64,000 bases of DNA, from NCBI RefSeq assembly GCF_004795895.1, contig NZ_CP039250.1, positions 2,852,001 through 2,916,000 on the forward strand, read 5' to 3'. Positions 1 through 8,970 of the stretch are shown piece after piece. Each line of letters starts with the position of its first letter. The stretch's first letter is position 1. The DNA is from Sphingopyxis sp. PAMC25046 (GTDB lineage: Bacteria > Pseudomonadota > Alphaproteobacteria > Sphingomonadales > Sphingomonadaceae). Below the pieces are notes generated by a model. It saw nothing but the letters and a program-made list of their open reading frames with translations. It had not been told where the DNA came from and did no database searches. A program made the position numbers and the translations under genes.

Positions 1-2
1 AC

Positions 3-590
3 CTGATCCAGAGCTGGGGCTATGCGGGGATTTTCATCCTCATGTTCATCGAGAACGTGTTTCCGCCTATCCCGTCCGAAGTGATCATGGGGCTGGGCGG
101 GATCGCCGTCGCGCAGGGCCGATTCGATTTCTGGACGCTCGTCGCGGTCGCGGTCGCGGGCACGACTGCCGGCAACTGGATTTGGTACGCGATCGGGCGC
201 TGGATCGGGTATGAGCGGCTCAAACCCTTCATCGACCGCCACGGCCGCTGGCTGACGCTCGACTGGGACGAAGTCGAACGGATGCACAATTTCTTCCTGA
301 AATATGGCCCGGCCATCGTGTTCATCGCGCGTTTCATGCCCGTCGCGCGAACGATGGTATCGCTGCCCGCGGGCATGGTGCGGATGAACCAGCTGAAATT
401 CCTGATCTGGACCGCCGCCGGGTCGACGATCTGGATCGCCGCGCTCGCCGGCGCGGGCAACTGGTTCGGCGGGAAGTTCGCCAATCTAGACGCGTTTGTC
501 GGCCCGGTGGCGCTAGTCGCGATCGGCTCGCTGATCGCGCTCTATATCTACCGGGTCGTCACCTGGAAGTCGAAAACGAAGGGCGAATGA
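3..590 (+). CDS. DedA family membrane protein (5' end outside window)
   Basis: DedA/SNARE-associated-type inner-membrane protein; the family is linked to lipid scrambling and membrane homeostasis. The frame is open from base 3, before the first internal ATG at 42, and reads LIQSWGYAGIFILMFIENV, so the true start lies left of the window and only a few residues are missing. Visible family features are the N-terminal FIENVFPPIPSE segment, the RFMPVARTMVSLPAGM segment near the middle and hydrophobic helices at the C-terminus. It ends in a short basic tail (KSKTKGE). The next gene is on the opposite strand, so this gene ends its transcription unit. The family is clear, the substrate is not. Confidence 0.9.
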   Translation: MIQSWGYAGIFILMFIENVFPPIPSEVIMGLGGIAVAQGRFDFWTLVAVAVAGTTAGNWIWYAIGRWIGYERLKPFIDRHGRWLTLDWDEVERMHNFFLKYGPAIVFIARFMPVARTMVSLPAGMVRMNQLKFLIWTAAGSTIWIAALAGAGNWFGGKFANLDAFVGPVALVAIGSLIALYIYRVVTWKSKTKGE

Positions 591-736
591 CTGGCCTTTT
601 GCCGCAGCGGCGACGGCTGCTATCGGTTGTTAGCGGCCATCGCATCCCGATCGGCCGTGATCGACCAAAACGGGGTGGAAAGCGGGCGTAGCACTCCTAG
701 CTAAACCGGCTCAAATCTACGCTGCGAACTACGCCG

Positions 737-1573
737 CTAAATTCGCGCCCGCTCAACTGTTTCCGTCATGACCTCACGCTCGACCTCGCCACCGGCTTCG
801 GTCTTCGTTTTTTCAATTGAGATCGTTCGCTTCCAAACTCGGCCCTGCGCATTCGCTCTCAGGATCACTTCGATCGTGCCGGTAACCTGTTCAGCTTTTC
901 GTTTCGCGTATGCCTCTTCAAAGGAGATTGGCTTCCCCATGATTTTACCAACGATGACATCGCTTTGCGCGTCAGCACGATGAAAATAATCCTCGTTAGC
1001 AGCCATATCGACGGAGAATGTATGGCTCTCGCCATCGACACTTTGAAGCCGGCCAGAATCGATGGCTGCGGGGTGGCTGAAGGTCGCCCCTTCAATTAAA
1101 TGATCCGGCTGAATCTTGATGGCCCGGATCGTTTCCAGGATGGCATCGGGATCGCATTCCACCTGGAACGCATTCCAGGTGAAGTACCAAGTGCCACACG
1201 CATCCACGGGAATTTCAGCGGCTTTGAGCCATGCGTCGCGACGCTCTTCTAACTCGCCTCGATTGAGAAGCTTCATGCTACCATTGCTGGCCTCAAAAAT
1301 GCGCACCGGAAATTGCCAGTTGATGAGGCGTGCTTTGTCGTCAGGCTCAGCTATTTCATAGAGCCGTTCGACTCCGTTGTCGCGGAGAGCCAAAATCTGT
1401 TCGAGATATTCATGCCCGCCGCTGCTGCTCGAGGATGAACCGTTCTCTCCCTTACTCTCAGATTGATGGAACAAAGTAATTCGAAACTGATCGCCAATCT
1501 TCTCGTCTTGCGCCTGCCCCCAAACTGGCGCCGACAGAAAGACCAGAAGAACGCATAGTGTTGCAAGTTTCAT
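737..1573 (-). CDS. hypothetical exported protein
   Basis: A 278-residue protein I do not recognise. The start at 1573 is chosen because it begins a clean signal peptide (MKLATLCVLLVFLSAPVWGQ, cleavage probably after WGQA); a start 36 bases upstream would put 12 polar residues ahead of it. The mature part has a Ser-rich linker (GSSSSSSGG, residues about 45-55) and no domain I can name. Two cysteines near residues 125 and 137 might form a disulfide in the periplasm. The DNA is visibly more AT-rich than the flanking genes and its codon use differs, which suggests an acquired gene. It stands alone between DedA and xerC, with an intergenic repeat upstream. Confidence 0.65.
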   Translation of the reverse strand: MKLATLCVLLVFLSAPVWGQAQDEKIGDQFRITLFHQSESKGENGSSSSSSGGHEYLEQILALRDNGVERLYEIAEPDDKARLINWQFPVRIFEASNGSMKLLNRGELEERRDAWLKAAEIPVDACGTWYFTWNAFQVECDPDAILETIRAIKIQPDHLIEGATFSHPAAIDSGRLQSVDGESHTFSVDMAANEDYFHRADAQSDVIVGKIMGKPISFEEAYAKRKAEQVTGTIEVILRANAQGRVWKRTISIEKTKTEAGGEVEREVMTETVERARI

Positions 1574-1667
1574 CGTCGGAACGTTATGTTGGTTCACTCC
1601 AATTTCCAAGGTTCATTCCTCTCCGATGCGAGCGTCCGCAACCGACCGGAAGAGGGCATTCCCATTA

Positions 1668-1757
1668 CCGTCACCCCGGGCTTGACCCGGGGCCTGCCTT
1701 GCCTTTTCGCCGTCGTCAGGAAGAAAAGGCGGGTCCCGGGTCAAGCCCGGGATGACG
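1668..1757. repeat. Dispersed inverted repeat, family A, copy 1
   Basis: Two arms in inverted orientation, CGTCACCCCGGGCTTGACCC and its complement near 1735-1756, separated by about 40 bases that begin with GGCCTGCC. Related copies lie at 8835-8920, 19827-19907 and 25813-25887. All are intergenic and all carry the core CCGG(A/G)CTTGA(T/C)CCGG. They resemble REP/BIME elements common in sphingomonad genomes. Confidence 0.85.
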
Positions 1758-1801
1758 AAAGTGAGAGCATGCAATGGCAGCCCCCCACCTCAAAGCGGCT
1801 C

Positions 1802-2692
1802 TCACGCCCGCGGATGCGCGCTCCGATAAATGTCGAGCAAATGCGCGGCATCGACCGCCGTATAGACCTGCGTCGAGGCAAGGCTCGCATGGCCGAGCAA
1901 TTCCTGCAAACTCCGCAGATCGGCGCCGCCCGCGAGCAGGTGCGTCGCGAAGCTGTGGCGCAGCGCGTGCGGCGTCGTGCGTTCGGGCAGGCCCAGCGCG
2001 CGCCGCGCCGACCGCACGCTCGCCCGCACCACGCCCGGCTGGAGCGGCCCGCCACGCGCGCCGAGAAACAGCGGCGTCTCCTTCGCGATCGGGTATGGAC
2101 AGGCCGCGACATAGCGCGACACGGCACTCGCCACCGCGGGCAGGATCGGCACGATGCGCGTCTTCGCCCGCTTGCCGGTGACGCGCAGCGTATCGCCCAA
2201 CGGCAGCACCGCGCCGGTCAGCGACAGCGCCTCGCCGATGCGCAGCCCCGCGCCATAGAGCAGCAGCAGCAGCGCGAAATCGCGCGCACCGACCCAGCCC
2301 TCCCGCGCATTGTCCTCGACATCCTGCGCCAATTGCAACGCCTCGGCGGGCGCCACCGGCCGCGGCAGGCCCTTCTTGACGCGCGGCCCACGCATCTGCG
2401 GCACGCTGGCGTTCGATCCGCCGACGAAGCGCAGGAAGCTGCGCAGCGCCGAAAGCTCGCGCGCCGCAGACGCGTTACCAAGGCCTTCGGCGCGGCGCTC
2501 GGCGAGATAAGCGCGCAAATCGTTCGGCGTCAGCGTCTTCAGCAAACGCGCGTCGACCGCCCCGCCGCGATGGCGCGACAGGAAAGCGCGAAAGCGCTCG
2601 GCGGTCGCGATATAGGCGCGGCGCGTATGCTCCGACCGGCGCTTTTCGTGCGCCAGGTGGGCATCCCAGTCGCGGATCATGTCTTGCGCCAC
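1802..2692 (-). CDS. xerC: Tyrosine recombinase XerC
   Basis: Site-specific tyrosine recombinase that, with XerD, resolves chromosome dimers at dif. The 296-residue length is normal. An N-terminal SAM-like core-binding domain (residues about 5-85) is followed by the catalytic domain. The catalytic residues can be read: Arg in GAGLRIGEAL, Lys in TGKRAKTR, HxxR in HALRHSFATHLL, His in LGHASL, and the nucleophile Tyr in STQVYTAV. A GTG start at 2692 is preferred because AGGGAG lies five bases upstream; the longer ATG form (2737) would translate part of a repeat arm. XerD is the main alternative, but the position near housekeeping genes and the sequence fit XerC better. Confidence 0.85.
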   Translation of the reverse strand: MAQDMIRDWDAHLAHEKRRSEHTRRAYIATAERFRAFLSRHRGGAVDARLLKTLTPNDLRAYLAERRAEGLGNASAARELSALRSFLRFVGGSNASVPQMRGPRVKKGLPRPVAPAEALQLAQDVEDNAREGWVGARDFALLLLLYGAGLRIGEALSLTGAVLPLGDTLRVTGKRAKTRIVPILPAVASAVSRYVAACPYPIAKETPLFLGARGGPLQPGVVRASVRSARRALGLPERTTPHALRHSFATHLLAGGADLRSLQELLGHASLASTQVYTAVDAAHLLDIYRSAHPRA

Positions 2693-2710
2693 CAAAGCTC
2701 CCTCTAGTCC

Positions 2711-2738
2711 CGTTCGTGTCGAGCGAAGTCGAGACACG
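2711..2738. repeat. Dispersed repeat arm, family C (half element)
   Basis: The string CGTTCGTGTCGAGCGAAGTC followed by GAGACAC occurs here once and again at 16174-16200, where it is paired with an inverted arm. Here only one arm is present, directly upstream of xerC. Confidence 0.75.
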
Positions 2739-2768
2739 CTGGCGCCTCATGCCAACGGTGGACAGAGA

Positions 2769-3914
2769 TTAGTGGGTTTTCACCACCTCGGAAAGGATCG
2801 AGTCGAGCAGCAATATACCCTCGTCGGTCACCGCCAACCGGTCGCCCGCGCTGCGCATCAGCCCCTGTCCCGCCTGCCGCGCCACCGCATCGGCATCGAT
2901 AAACGCCGCGCGCCCCAGCCCGCTCCGCGCCTCGATCCGCGCCAGGTCGACACCCTCGTTCAGCCGCAGCCCCATCAGCATCGCCTCAGTCGCGCGTTCG
3001 TGCGGCGGCAGATCGGCCTCGACTTTCAGCCCATGGCCGTTGCGCGTCACCGCCGCGATGAAATTCTCGGGCTTCTTGTGCCGTTCGGTCGCCTGTCCCA
3101 GCCGCCGGCCATGCGCGCCGGGCCCGACGCCGGCATAATCGGCATAGCGCCAATAGGCGAGATTGTGCCGGCTTTCCTGCCCGATGCGCGCATGGTTCGA
3201 CACCTCGTAGCGCGGCAGGCCGGCGGCGCGCGTCATCGCCTGTGTCGCGTCGAACAGGTCGGCGGCGGCATCGCCATCGGGGATGGTGAGGTCGCCTCTG
3301 GCCGCCAGCGTGGCGAAACGCGTGCCGGGCTCGATCGTGAGCTGATAGAGCGAGAGATGATCGGTGCCGAACGCGAGCGCATCCGCCAACTCGCTTTCCC
3401 AAGCGGCGAGCGACTGGCCCGGCCGCGCATAGATCAGATCGAAGCTGACGCGGTCGAAACTGGCCTGTGCCGCGGCGATCGCGCGCCGCGCCTCGTCCCC
3501 GCTGTGCGCACGCCCCAGAAATTCAAGCACTTGCGCATCGAAGCTCTGGACGCCGATCGAAACGCGATTGACCCCCGCGGCGGCGAGATCGGCGAAATTG
3601 GCGACTTCGACCGAGTTGGGGTTCGCTTCCAGTGTAATCTCGACATCGCCGGCGAGCCCCCACAGCGCCTCCGCCTCGGCTATTACCGCCGAGACCGTTG
3701 CGGGCGGCATCAGGCTGGGCGTGCCGCCGCCGAAGAAGATCGAGCCGACCGTGCGGCCGGGCAGCAATGCGGCTTCATGCCGCAAATCCGCCAGCAACGC
3801 GTCGCGCCACGCCGCCTGATCGACGCGCTCGCGCACATGGCTGTTGAAGTCGCAATAGGGGCATTTCGACACGCAAAACGGCCAATGGACATAAAGGGCG
3901 AGCGGTTCGGCCAT
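2769..3914 (-). CDS. hemW: Radical SAM family heme chaperone HemW
   Basis: Coproporphyrinogen III oxidase-like radical SAM protein of the HemW type, which binds heme and is thought to deliver it to respiratory enzymes. The radical SAM cluster motif is CVSKCPYC (Cys14, 18, 21), followed by the SAM-binding GGGTPS segment. HemW normally lacks the extra N-terminal region of true HemN, and this 381-residue protein starts right at the barrel (MAEPLALYVHWPF), which favours HemW. A HemW C-terminal domain follows. The start at 3914 was chosen over upstream in-frame ATGs because they run into the neighbouring gene. In many bacteria hemW sits beside rdgB and rph, as here. Confidence 0.9.
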   Translation of the reverse strand: MAEPLALYVHWPFCVSKCPYCDFNSHVRERVDQAAWRDALLADLRHEAALLPGRTVGSIFFGGGTPSLMPPATVSAVIAEAEALWGLAGDVEITLEANPNSVEVANFADLAAAGVNRVSIGVQSFDAQVLEFLGRAHSGDEARRAIAAAQASFDRVSFDLIYARPGQSLAAWESELADALAFGTDHLSLYQLTIEPGTRFATLAARGDLTIPDGDAAADLFDATQAMTRAAGLPRYEVSNHARIGQESRHNLAYWRYADYAGVGPGAHGRRLGQATERHKKPENFIAAVTRNGHGLKVEADLPPHERATEAMLMGLRLNEGVDLARIEARSGLGRAAFIDADAVARQAGQGLMRSAGDRLAVTDEGILLLDSILSEVVKTH

Positions 3915-3945
3915 GGGCAGCGATATAGGGGCTGCCGCGCGGATG

Positions 3946-4473
3946 TCAGCCGCCTTGGAGCAATCGCACGATATGGGCGCGGATATCGGCGGGCCATTCG
4001 GCGATCGACGCGGCAAAGCCCGCATCATCGTCGCGGTAAAGCGCGCGCAGAGCCTCCTCATAACCCAGCCGGTCGCCGCAGACGTGGCTCATGAAATGAT
4101 AAGCCGCGTCGCGGCGCTGCTTCGTGTCGGGTTCGCCCTTGCTCGCGGCTTCGACCAATCGCCGCAGCGCCGCCGACGCGCCGCCCGGCTGCGCGGCGAG
4201 CCAGTCCCAATGCCGTGGCAATAGCGTGACTTCGCGCGCCTTGACGCCCAGCCGCGGGCGCCCGGCCGCCGGCGCGGGCGTTCGCTGGGCGGCATCCCAA
4301 TAGTCGAGGTCGGTCAAGCGGCCGCTGCGATCGTCGAAAACGAGGACCGCGCCGAGATCGGCGGGATAGCGATCCTCGAGCGTGCGGGTGACGCTTTGGC
4401 GGCTGCCCGAAGCGAGTTGCGCGTCGCCAAGGAAGGCGGTGACGGTGGCAAGATCATCAATCATGCCTGCCAT
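3946..4473 (-). CDS. DUF2239 family protein
   Basis: A 175-residue cytosolic protein of the DUF2239 family, function unknown. Family traits visible are the N-terminal VTAFLGDAQLASG, the KAREVTLLPRHWDWLAAQPGGAS segment near residues 77-100, and the DAAYHFMSHVCGD helix. The start is the ATG at 4473; a second Met three codons on is possible. It lies between rdgB and hemW on the same strand but has its own short upstream region of about 40 bp with two palindromes, so it is probably controlled separately. Family assignment is from recognition of sequence character; no function should be read into it. Confidence 0.8.
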   Translation of the reverse strand: MAGMIDDLATVTAFLGDAQLASGSRQSVTRTLEDRYPADLGAVLVFDDRSGRLTDLDYWDAAQRTPAPAAGRPRLGVKAREVTLLPRHWDWLAAQPGGASAALRRLVEAASKGEPDTKQRRDAAYHFMSHVCGDRLGYEEALRALYRDDDAGFAASIAEWPADIRAHIVRLLQGG

Positions 4474-4476
4474 TTA

Positions 4477-4515
4477 TACCCGGGTAAAACTTGAGTAAAT
4501 ATCACCCGGGTAAAA
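4477..4515 (-). promoter_or_regulatory. Twin palindromic operator-like sites upstream of DUF2239 gene
   Basis: Two copies of ACCCGGGTAAAA (as read on + strand) at 4478-4489 and 4504-4515, exactly 26 bp apart. The first is a perfect 10-bp palindrome, TACCCGGGTA (4477-4486), and ends three bases before the start codon; the second is CACCCGGGTA (4503-4512). The spacer between them is AT-rich. The arrangement fits a repressor binding two dimers over the promoter or ribosome site. The regulator is not identified. Confidence 0.6.
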
Positions 4516-5148
4516 TTACCGCAAATCGAAGGCCCCCGCCACCAGTTTGGCGAAGGCATCGGCCCGATGACTGATCGCATGCTTCTCTGCCGGACTTATT
4601 TCAGCATAAGTCAACGTGTTACCTGACGGAACGAAGACTGGATCATAACCAAACCCCAGCTTCCCGCGCGGCGGCCAGGTCAGACTACCCTCCGCGGCAC
4701 CTTCGTAAACATCGGCATGCCCGTCAGGCCAGGCGAGGGCCAGGGTACAGACAAAGCGGGCGCTGCGATCGACCTCGGTCCCCTGTTCGGCGAGCAGGCC
4801 CTCGACCTTGCCCATCGCCATATACCAGTCGCGCCCGGCGTTGCCCTCGAACCATTGGCGTTCGGCCCAGTCGGCAGTGTAGACCCCCGGCCGCCCGCCA
4901 AGCGCTGCGACCTCGAGCCCGCTGTCGTCGGCGAGCGCCGGCAGGCCCGCCGCCGTCGCGCTCGCATGCGCCTTCAGCAGCGCATTTTCGCGAAAGGTCT
5001 TCCCCGTCTCCTCGGGCTCGGGCAGGTCGAGATCTCCCGCCGACACCGGCTCAATCCCAAGGGGTTCGAGCAGCGCGCGAATCTCACGCACCTTGCCCGC
5101 GTTATGGCTGGCGATGACGAGCTTGCCGGGCGCGAGCTTACGCGTCAT
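4516..5148 (-). CDS. rdgB: Non-canonical purine NTP pyrophosphatase (RdgB/HAM1)
   Basis: Hydrolyses dITP, ITP and XTP to monophosphates, keeping deaminated purines out of DNA. The 210-residue length is typical. Family motifs are the N-terminal nucleotide-binding [10 protein letters not shown], the catalytic LADDSGLEV with the acidic pair, the FGYDPVF loop and SHRADAF near the C-terminus. The start ATG overlaps the rph stop codon by one base (TGATG), so the two are almost certainly translated in series, as in many proteobacteria. Confidence 0.95.
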   Translation of the reverse strand: MTRKLAPGKLVIASHNAGKVREIRALLEPLGIEPVSAGDLDLPEPEETGKTFRENALLKAHASATAAGLPALADDSGLEVAALGGRPGVYTADWAERQWFEGNAGRDWYMAMGKVEGLLAEQGTEVDRSARFVCTLALAWPDGHADVYEGAAEGSLTWPPRGKLGFGYDPVFVPSGNTLTYAEISPAEKHAISHRADAFAKLVAGAFDLR

Positions 5149-5864
5149 CAGCGCCCCGTCGCCTTATCCTGCGCCGCAAAAATCTCGCCGCAGCCGATGC
5201 GCGCGAGGCGGAGCAGGCGCAGCAGGCCCTCTTCGTCATAGGTCGCGCCCTCGGCGCTCGCCTGCACCTCGACGATCTGGCCCTTGCCGGTCAGCACGAA
5301 ATTGCCATCGGCCTCGGCGGTCGAATCCTCGTCGTAATCGAGGTCGAGCACGGGCGTTCCGCGATAGATGCCGCACGAAATCGCGCCGACTTTGTCCTCG
5401 ATCGGATCCTCGGCCAGCATCTTCGCCGCGAGCAACTTGTCGACCGCGAGCCGCATCGCGACCCAAGCGCCCGAGATCGAGGCGGTGCGCGTGCCGCCGT
5501 CGGCCTGGATCACGTCGCAATCTATGATGATCTGGCGCTCGCCAAGCTTTTTCATATCGACGACAGCGCGCAAGCTGCGGCCGATCAGGCGCTGGATTTC
5601 CTGCGTGCGGCCCGACTGCTTGCCCTTCGCGGCTTCGCGGCTGCCGCGCGTGTGCGTCGCGCGGGGCAGCATGCCATATTCGGCGGTCACCCAACCAGCG
5701 CCCTTGCCGCGCATCCACGACGGCACCTTCTCGTCGACGCTCGCGGTCACGAGCACCTTCGTATTACCGAAGCTGACGAGCACGCTGCCCTCGGCGTGAA
5801 TGGTAAATTCGGTTTCGATGGCGATGGGGCGCATCTGGTCGGGCGCGCGGCCGGAAGGGCGCAT
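5148..5864 (-). CDS. rph: Ribonuclease PH
   Basis: Phosphorolytic 3'-5' exoribonuclease that trims tRNA precursors. The start at 5864 ([14 protein letters not shown]) has AGGAGA upstream and gives the usual 238 residues; a longer frame to 5927 has no support. Conserved segments include the N-terminal [14 protein letters not shown], the phosphate-site [11 protein letters not shown] region, [11 protein letters not shown] and [13 protein letters not shown]. It is the first gene of the rph-rdgB unit and is divergent from hrcA across about 100 bp. Confidence 0.95.
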   Translation of the reverse strand: MRPSGRAPDQMRPIAIETEFTIHAEGSVLVSFGNTKVLVTASVDEKVPSWMRGKGAGWVTAEYGMLPRATHTRGSREAAKGKQSGRTQEIQRLIGRSLRAVVDMKKLGERQIIIDCDVIQADGGTRTASISGAWVAMRLAVDKLLAAKMLAEDPIEDKVGAISCGIYRGTPVLDLDYDEDSTAEADGNFVLTGKGQIVEVQASAEGATYDEEGLLRLLRLARIGCGEIFAAQDKATGR

Positions 5865-5965
5865 GTCGGGATTCTCCTGAATGTGTGCGGCGCGCTTAGC
5901 CGCGCAGACCCCGCTTGGCCAGAGCATAGCTTGCCCTCGCTCGCGCGAGTCCCTAGATCCACAGC

Positions 5966-7009
5966 ATGGCCACGCCCCCGATCACCGAACTCACCACGCG
6001 CGCGCGCGATGTGTTCCGGCTGGTGGTCGATGCCTATCTGGAGACCGGCCAACCGGTCGGGTCGCGCACCTTGTCGAAGCTCGCGACGCTCAACCTCTCG
6101 CCCGCGTCGATTCGCAACGTGATGCAGGATCTCGAGGAATATGGCCTGCTCGCCAGCCCCCACACCAGCGCGGGGCGGCTGCCGACCGAACAGGGCCTCC
6201 GCCTCTTCGTCGACGGGATGATGCAGGTTGCCGAGCCCAGCGCCGAAGACCGCGCGCAGATCGAGGCCAGCCTGTCCGAAGGCGGTCCGATCGAAAGCGC
6301 GCTCGCACAGGCGACCTCCGCTCTTTCCGGGCTGTCGGCATGCGCGGGCCTCGTGCTCGTTCCCAAACATGAGCGGGTTCTGAAGCAGCTCGCCTTCGTG
6401 CCGCTGTCGGCGAACCAGTCGCTCGTCGTGCTCGTCGCGGGCGACGGGGCAGTCGAGAATCGCGTGATCGACATACCCGCGGGCCTTGCCCCGTCGGCGC
6501 TGGTCGAGGCGGGCAATTATATCTCGTCGATGCTCAGCGGGCTGACGCTGACCGAAGCGATGGCACGGGTGCGCCACGAGATCGAAGCCGAGCGGATCGC
6601 AATCGACCGTGCGGCGCAGGACCTTGTGAGCCGCGGCCTCGCGATATGGTCGTCCGACGGCACGGACCGTCCGGTGTTGATCGTGCGCGGGCAAGCGAAC
6701 CTGCTCGACGAGAGCGCGGTCGGCGACCTCGACCGCGTCCGCCAATTGCTCGACGAGCTCGAGACCAAGCAGGACATCGCGCAACTGCTCGACAGCGCGC
6801 GGGAGGGCAGCGCGACCCGGATTTTCATCGGGTCGGAAAATAAATTATTCTCGCTTTCGGGCTCGTCCGTGATAGCGGCGCCCTATCGCGGCGCGGACGG
6901 GCGCGTGGTGGGCGTGGTCGGGGTGATCGGCCCCACGCGCTTGAACTATGCCCGGATCGTTCCCATGGTGGATTTCACCGCACAATCGCTCTCCAGACTG
7001 ATACGATAG
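5966..7009 (+). CDS. hrcA: Heat-inducible transcription repressor HrcA
   Basis: Repressor of chaperone genes that binds CIRCE inverted repeats. The 347-residue protein has an N-terminal winged helix ([20 protein letters not shown] to [18 protein letters not shown] and [16 protein letters not shown]), then the GAF-like inserted dimerising core and the C-terminal [20 protein letters not shown] signature. It lies four bases before grpE, so the two form an operon. I saw no CIRCE (TTAGCACTC-N9-GAGTGCTAA) in the 100-bp region shared with rph, so its targets are presumably elsewhere, such as groESL. Confidence 0.95.
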   Translation: MATPPITELTTRARDVFRLVVDAYLETGQPVGSRTLSKLATLNLSPASIRNVMQDLEEYGLLASPHTSAGRLPTEQGLRLFVDGMMQVAEPSAEDRAQIEASLSEGGPIESALAQATSALSGLSACAGLVLVPKHERVLKQLAFVPLSANQSLVVLVAGDGAVENRVIDIPAGLAPSALVEAGNYISSMLSGLTLTEAMARVRHEIEAERIAIDRAAQDLVSRGLAIWSSDGTDRPVLIVRGQANLLDESAVGDLDRVRQLLDELETKQDIAQLLDSAREGSATRIFIGSENKLFSLSGSSVIAAPYRGADGRVVGVVGVIGPTRLNYARIVPMVDFTAQSLSRLIR

Positions 7010-7013
7010 GTTT

Positions 7014-7562
7014 ATGACGAACATTGAAAACGACACGCCGGTCGACGACGGCGCGAACACCGAAACCGCCGAAGGCGCCGCGCCCACACAGGGCGAGAAT
7101 GAAGAGCTGGCGCATCTCGCCGAACAGGTCGCCGCGCTTCAGCAGGACCTGCTCTATGCGCGCGCCGAGGTGCAGAATGTCACGCGCCGCAAGGACAAGG
7201 AAATCGCCGACGCGCACGCCTATGCCGCGACGAAGTTCGCGCGCGATATCCTGTCGGTTGCCGACAATCTCGGCCGCGCGCTCGCTGCATTGAGCGAGGA
7301 ACAGCGCGCCGACGAAGCGATCAAACCGCTGATCACCGGCCTTGAGGCGACCGAGCGCGAATTGCTTAGCGTTTTCGAGCGCAACGGTATCACGCGCATC
7401 GCCGCGATCGGCCTGCCGCTGGACCCCAACCAGCATCAGGCGATGCTCGAAATCCCGAGCGACAAGGAACCCGGCACGATCGTGCAGGAAATGCAGGCGG
7501 GCTATATGCTGAAGGACCGGCTGCTGCGCCCCGCGATGGTGGGCGTTGCGAAGGCCGGATAA
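7014..7562 (+). CDS. grpE: Nucleotide exchange factor GrpE
   Basis: Co-chaperone that speeds ADP release from DnaK. The 182-residue protein has an acidic disordered N-terminus, a long coiled-coil helix (residues about 28-75, NEELAHLAEQVAALQQDLLYARAE) and the C-terminal beta domain with the family signature ending GYMLKDRLLRPAMVGVA. It follows hrcA after four bases and is closed by a strong hairpin terminator. dnaK and dnaJ are not in this window. Confidence 0.95.
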   Translation: MTNIENDTPVDDGANTETAEGAAPTQGENEELAHLAEQVAALQQDLLYARAEVQNVTRRKDKEIADAHAYAATKFARDILSVADNLGRALAALSEEQRADEAIKPLITGLEATERELLSVFERNGITRIAAIGLPLDPNQHQAMLEIPSDKEPGTIVQEMQAGYMLKDRLLRPAMVGVAKAG

Positions 7563-7587
7563 AACGCGCCGCACATTGCAGACAAAA

Positions 7588-7615
7588 GAAACCCCGGCTT
7601 TCGCCGGGGTTTTTG
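7588..7615. terminator. Bidirectional rho-independent terminator (grpE / def)
   Basis: The hairpin ACCCCGGC-TTTC-GCCGGGGT is followed by a T run on the + strand and preceded by an A-rich run, so it can end both grpE and the convergent def gene. Confidence 0.85.
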
Positions 7616-7620
7616 TTCGA

Positions 7621-8154
7621 TCAAGCCGCCTTGCGGAGCTTCGCGAGCTTCTTCAGCACCATCTCGCGCTTCAGCCGCGACAGATGGTCGATGAAGAGAA
7701 TGCCTTCCAGATGGTCATGCTCGTGCTGGATGCACGTCGCCATCAGCCCGGTCATGCGTTCCTGATGATGCTTGCCGTCCTCGTCCTGCCAGTCGACGGT
7801 AACCTCGGCGGGGCGCGTCACATCGGCATATTGCTCGGGGACCGACAGGCAGCCTTCGGAATAGATGCTATGCTCTTCGCTCTCGTCCGAAAAGACGGGG
7901 TTGATGAAGACGCGCGGCTCGCGGATGACCTTCTTGCCCTCGGGGTCCTCGGGATCGGCTTCCTGCAGATCGATGACAAGGATGCGCTTCGCGACCCCGA
8001 CCTGGATCGCGGCGAGCCCGATGCCGGGCGCGTCATACATCGTCTCGAACATGTCAGCGACCAGCGTCTTCAGCTCAGCATCGAATGTCTCGACGGGCTT
8101 CGAAATGACGCGCAGCCGGGGATCCGGGGTCTCTATGATGGGTAGGATGGCCAT
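7621..8154 (-). CDS. def: Peptide deformylase
   Basis: Metal enzyme that removes the formyl group from nascent N-terminal Met. All three family motifs are intact in 177 residues: GIGLAAIQVG, EGCLSVP (metal Cys) and HEHDH (catalytic Glu and two metal His). The YADVTRPAEVTV stretch is typical of class I enzymes. It is followed on the same strand by nothing before the shared terminator and preceded by recR with a 31-bp gap, so recR-def may be cotranscribed. The partner enzyme gene, fmt, is close by on the other strand. Confidence 0.95.
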   Translation of the reverse strand: MAILPIIETPDPRLRVISKPVETFDAELKTLVADMFETMYDAPGIGLAAIQVGVAKRILVIDLQEADPEDPEGKKVIREPRVFINPVFSDESEEHSIYSEGCLSVPEQYADVTRPAEVTVDWQDEDGKHHQERMTGLMATCIQHEHDHLEGILFIDHLSRLKREMVLKKLAKLRKAA

Positions 8155-8185
8155 GGCGTGCAGGTATGAACTCCGATGCTCGACG

Positions 8186-8782
8186 TCAACCCACCGGTCG
8201 ACGCGCCCTCAGCGCCTGCGCCAGCGTCCCTTCGTCGAGATAATCGAGCTCGCCGCCCACCGGCAGGCCATGTGCGAGCTGCGTCAGTCGCACCGGATAG
8301 CCCTCCAGCCGCTCGGCCAGATAATGCGCGGTCGTCTGCCCCTCCAGCGTCGCATTCATCGCGAGCACGACTTCGTCGATCCCGCCTGCGGCGACGCGCG
8401 TCACCAAAGCGTCGATACTGAGATCCTGCGGGCGAACGCCTTCCAGCGCCGAGAGTCGCCCGCCTAGGACGTGATATTTGCCAGGAAAGAGTCGCGACTT
8501 GTCGAGCGCCCAGAGGTCGGAGACTTCTTCGACGACGCACAGGCTGCGCGCGTCGCGGCGCGGGTCGGCGCAGATCGCGCAGGGATCCTGCGTGTCGACA
8601 TTTCCGCAGATCCCGCAGGTAACGAGCCGTTCGGACACCGTCTGGAGCGCCGCGAGCAGCGGCGCGAAGCTGCTTTCGCGCTTCTTCATCAGGTGCAGCA
8701 CCGCGCGCCGCGCCGAACGCGGGCCGAGCCCCGGCAGGCGGGCTAGTTGCTGGACGAGCGCTTCGATTTCGGTTGAGGCCAT
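8186..8782 (-). CDS. recR: Recombination protein RecR
   Basis: RecFOR-pathway clamp that helps load RecA at gaps. The 198-residue protein starts at [20 protein letters not shown], a helix-hairpin-helix. It then shows the four-Cys zinc finger ([16 protein letters not shown]), a Toprim domain beginning [12 protein letters not shown], and the Walker-B-like C-terminal part ending with LDYLDEGTL. The longer reading frame upstream of 8782 translates the family A repeat and is rejected. Confidence 0.95.
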   Translation of the reverse strand: MASTEIEALVQQLARLPGLGPRSARRAVLHLMKKRESSFAPLLAALQTVSERLVTCGICGNVDTQDPCAICADPRRDARSLCVVEEVSDLWALDKSRLFPGKYHVLGGRLSALEGVRPQDLSIDALVTRVAAGGIDEVVLAMNATLEGQTTAHYLAERLEGYPVRLTQLAHGLPVGGELDYLDEGTLAQALRARRPVG

Positions 8783-8834
8783 GCTCCGTTGGTAGTGGGT
8801 GTGCAAACGCTGCACAATATCCCTCCCTTGCCCC

Positions 8835-8920
8835 ACTTTCGTCATCCCGGACTTGATCCGGGGTCCAGCTTTCCGCCGTCGCCGAGCGGGATCCCGGATC
8901 AAGTCCGGGATGACGAAAGT
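8835..8920. repeat. Dispersed inverted repeat, family A, copy 2
   Basis: The arms read CTTTCGTCATCCCGGACTTG and onwards (8837-8866) and the complementary arm ending GGGATGACGAAAG (8889-8919), with a short GC-rich loop. It fills the region between the divergent recR and fmt genes. It is the most symmetrical copy in the window: both arms extend into ACTTTCGTCATCCCGGACTT. Confidence 0.85.
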
Positions 8921-8970
8921 GGGGAGCGTTGACCTTGCGCCGCGCCGCATCCTCCGCCAAAGCGCCGCCC

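Noticed and set aside
1586..2707. + strand frame opposite xerC (373 codons)
   Set aside because: Arg/Gln-rich shadow; xerC carries all catalytic residues on the other strand.
5865..5965. CIRCE element before hrcA
   Set aside because: No TTAGCACTC or GAGTGCTAA could be found in the interval on either strand.
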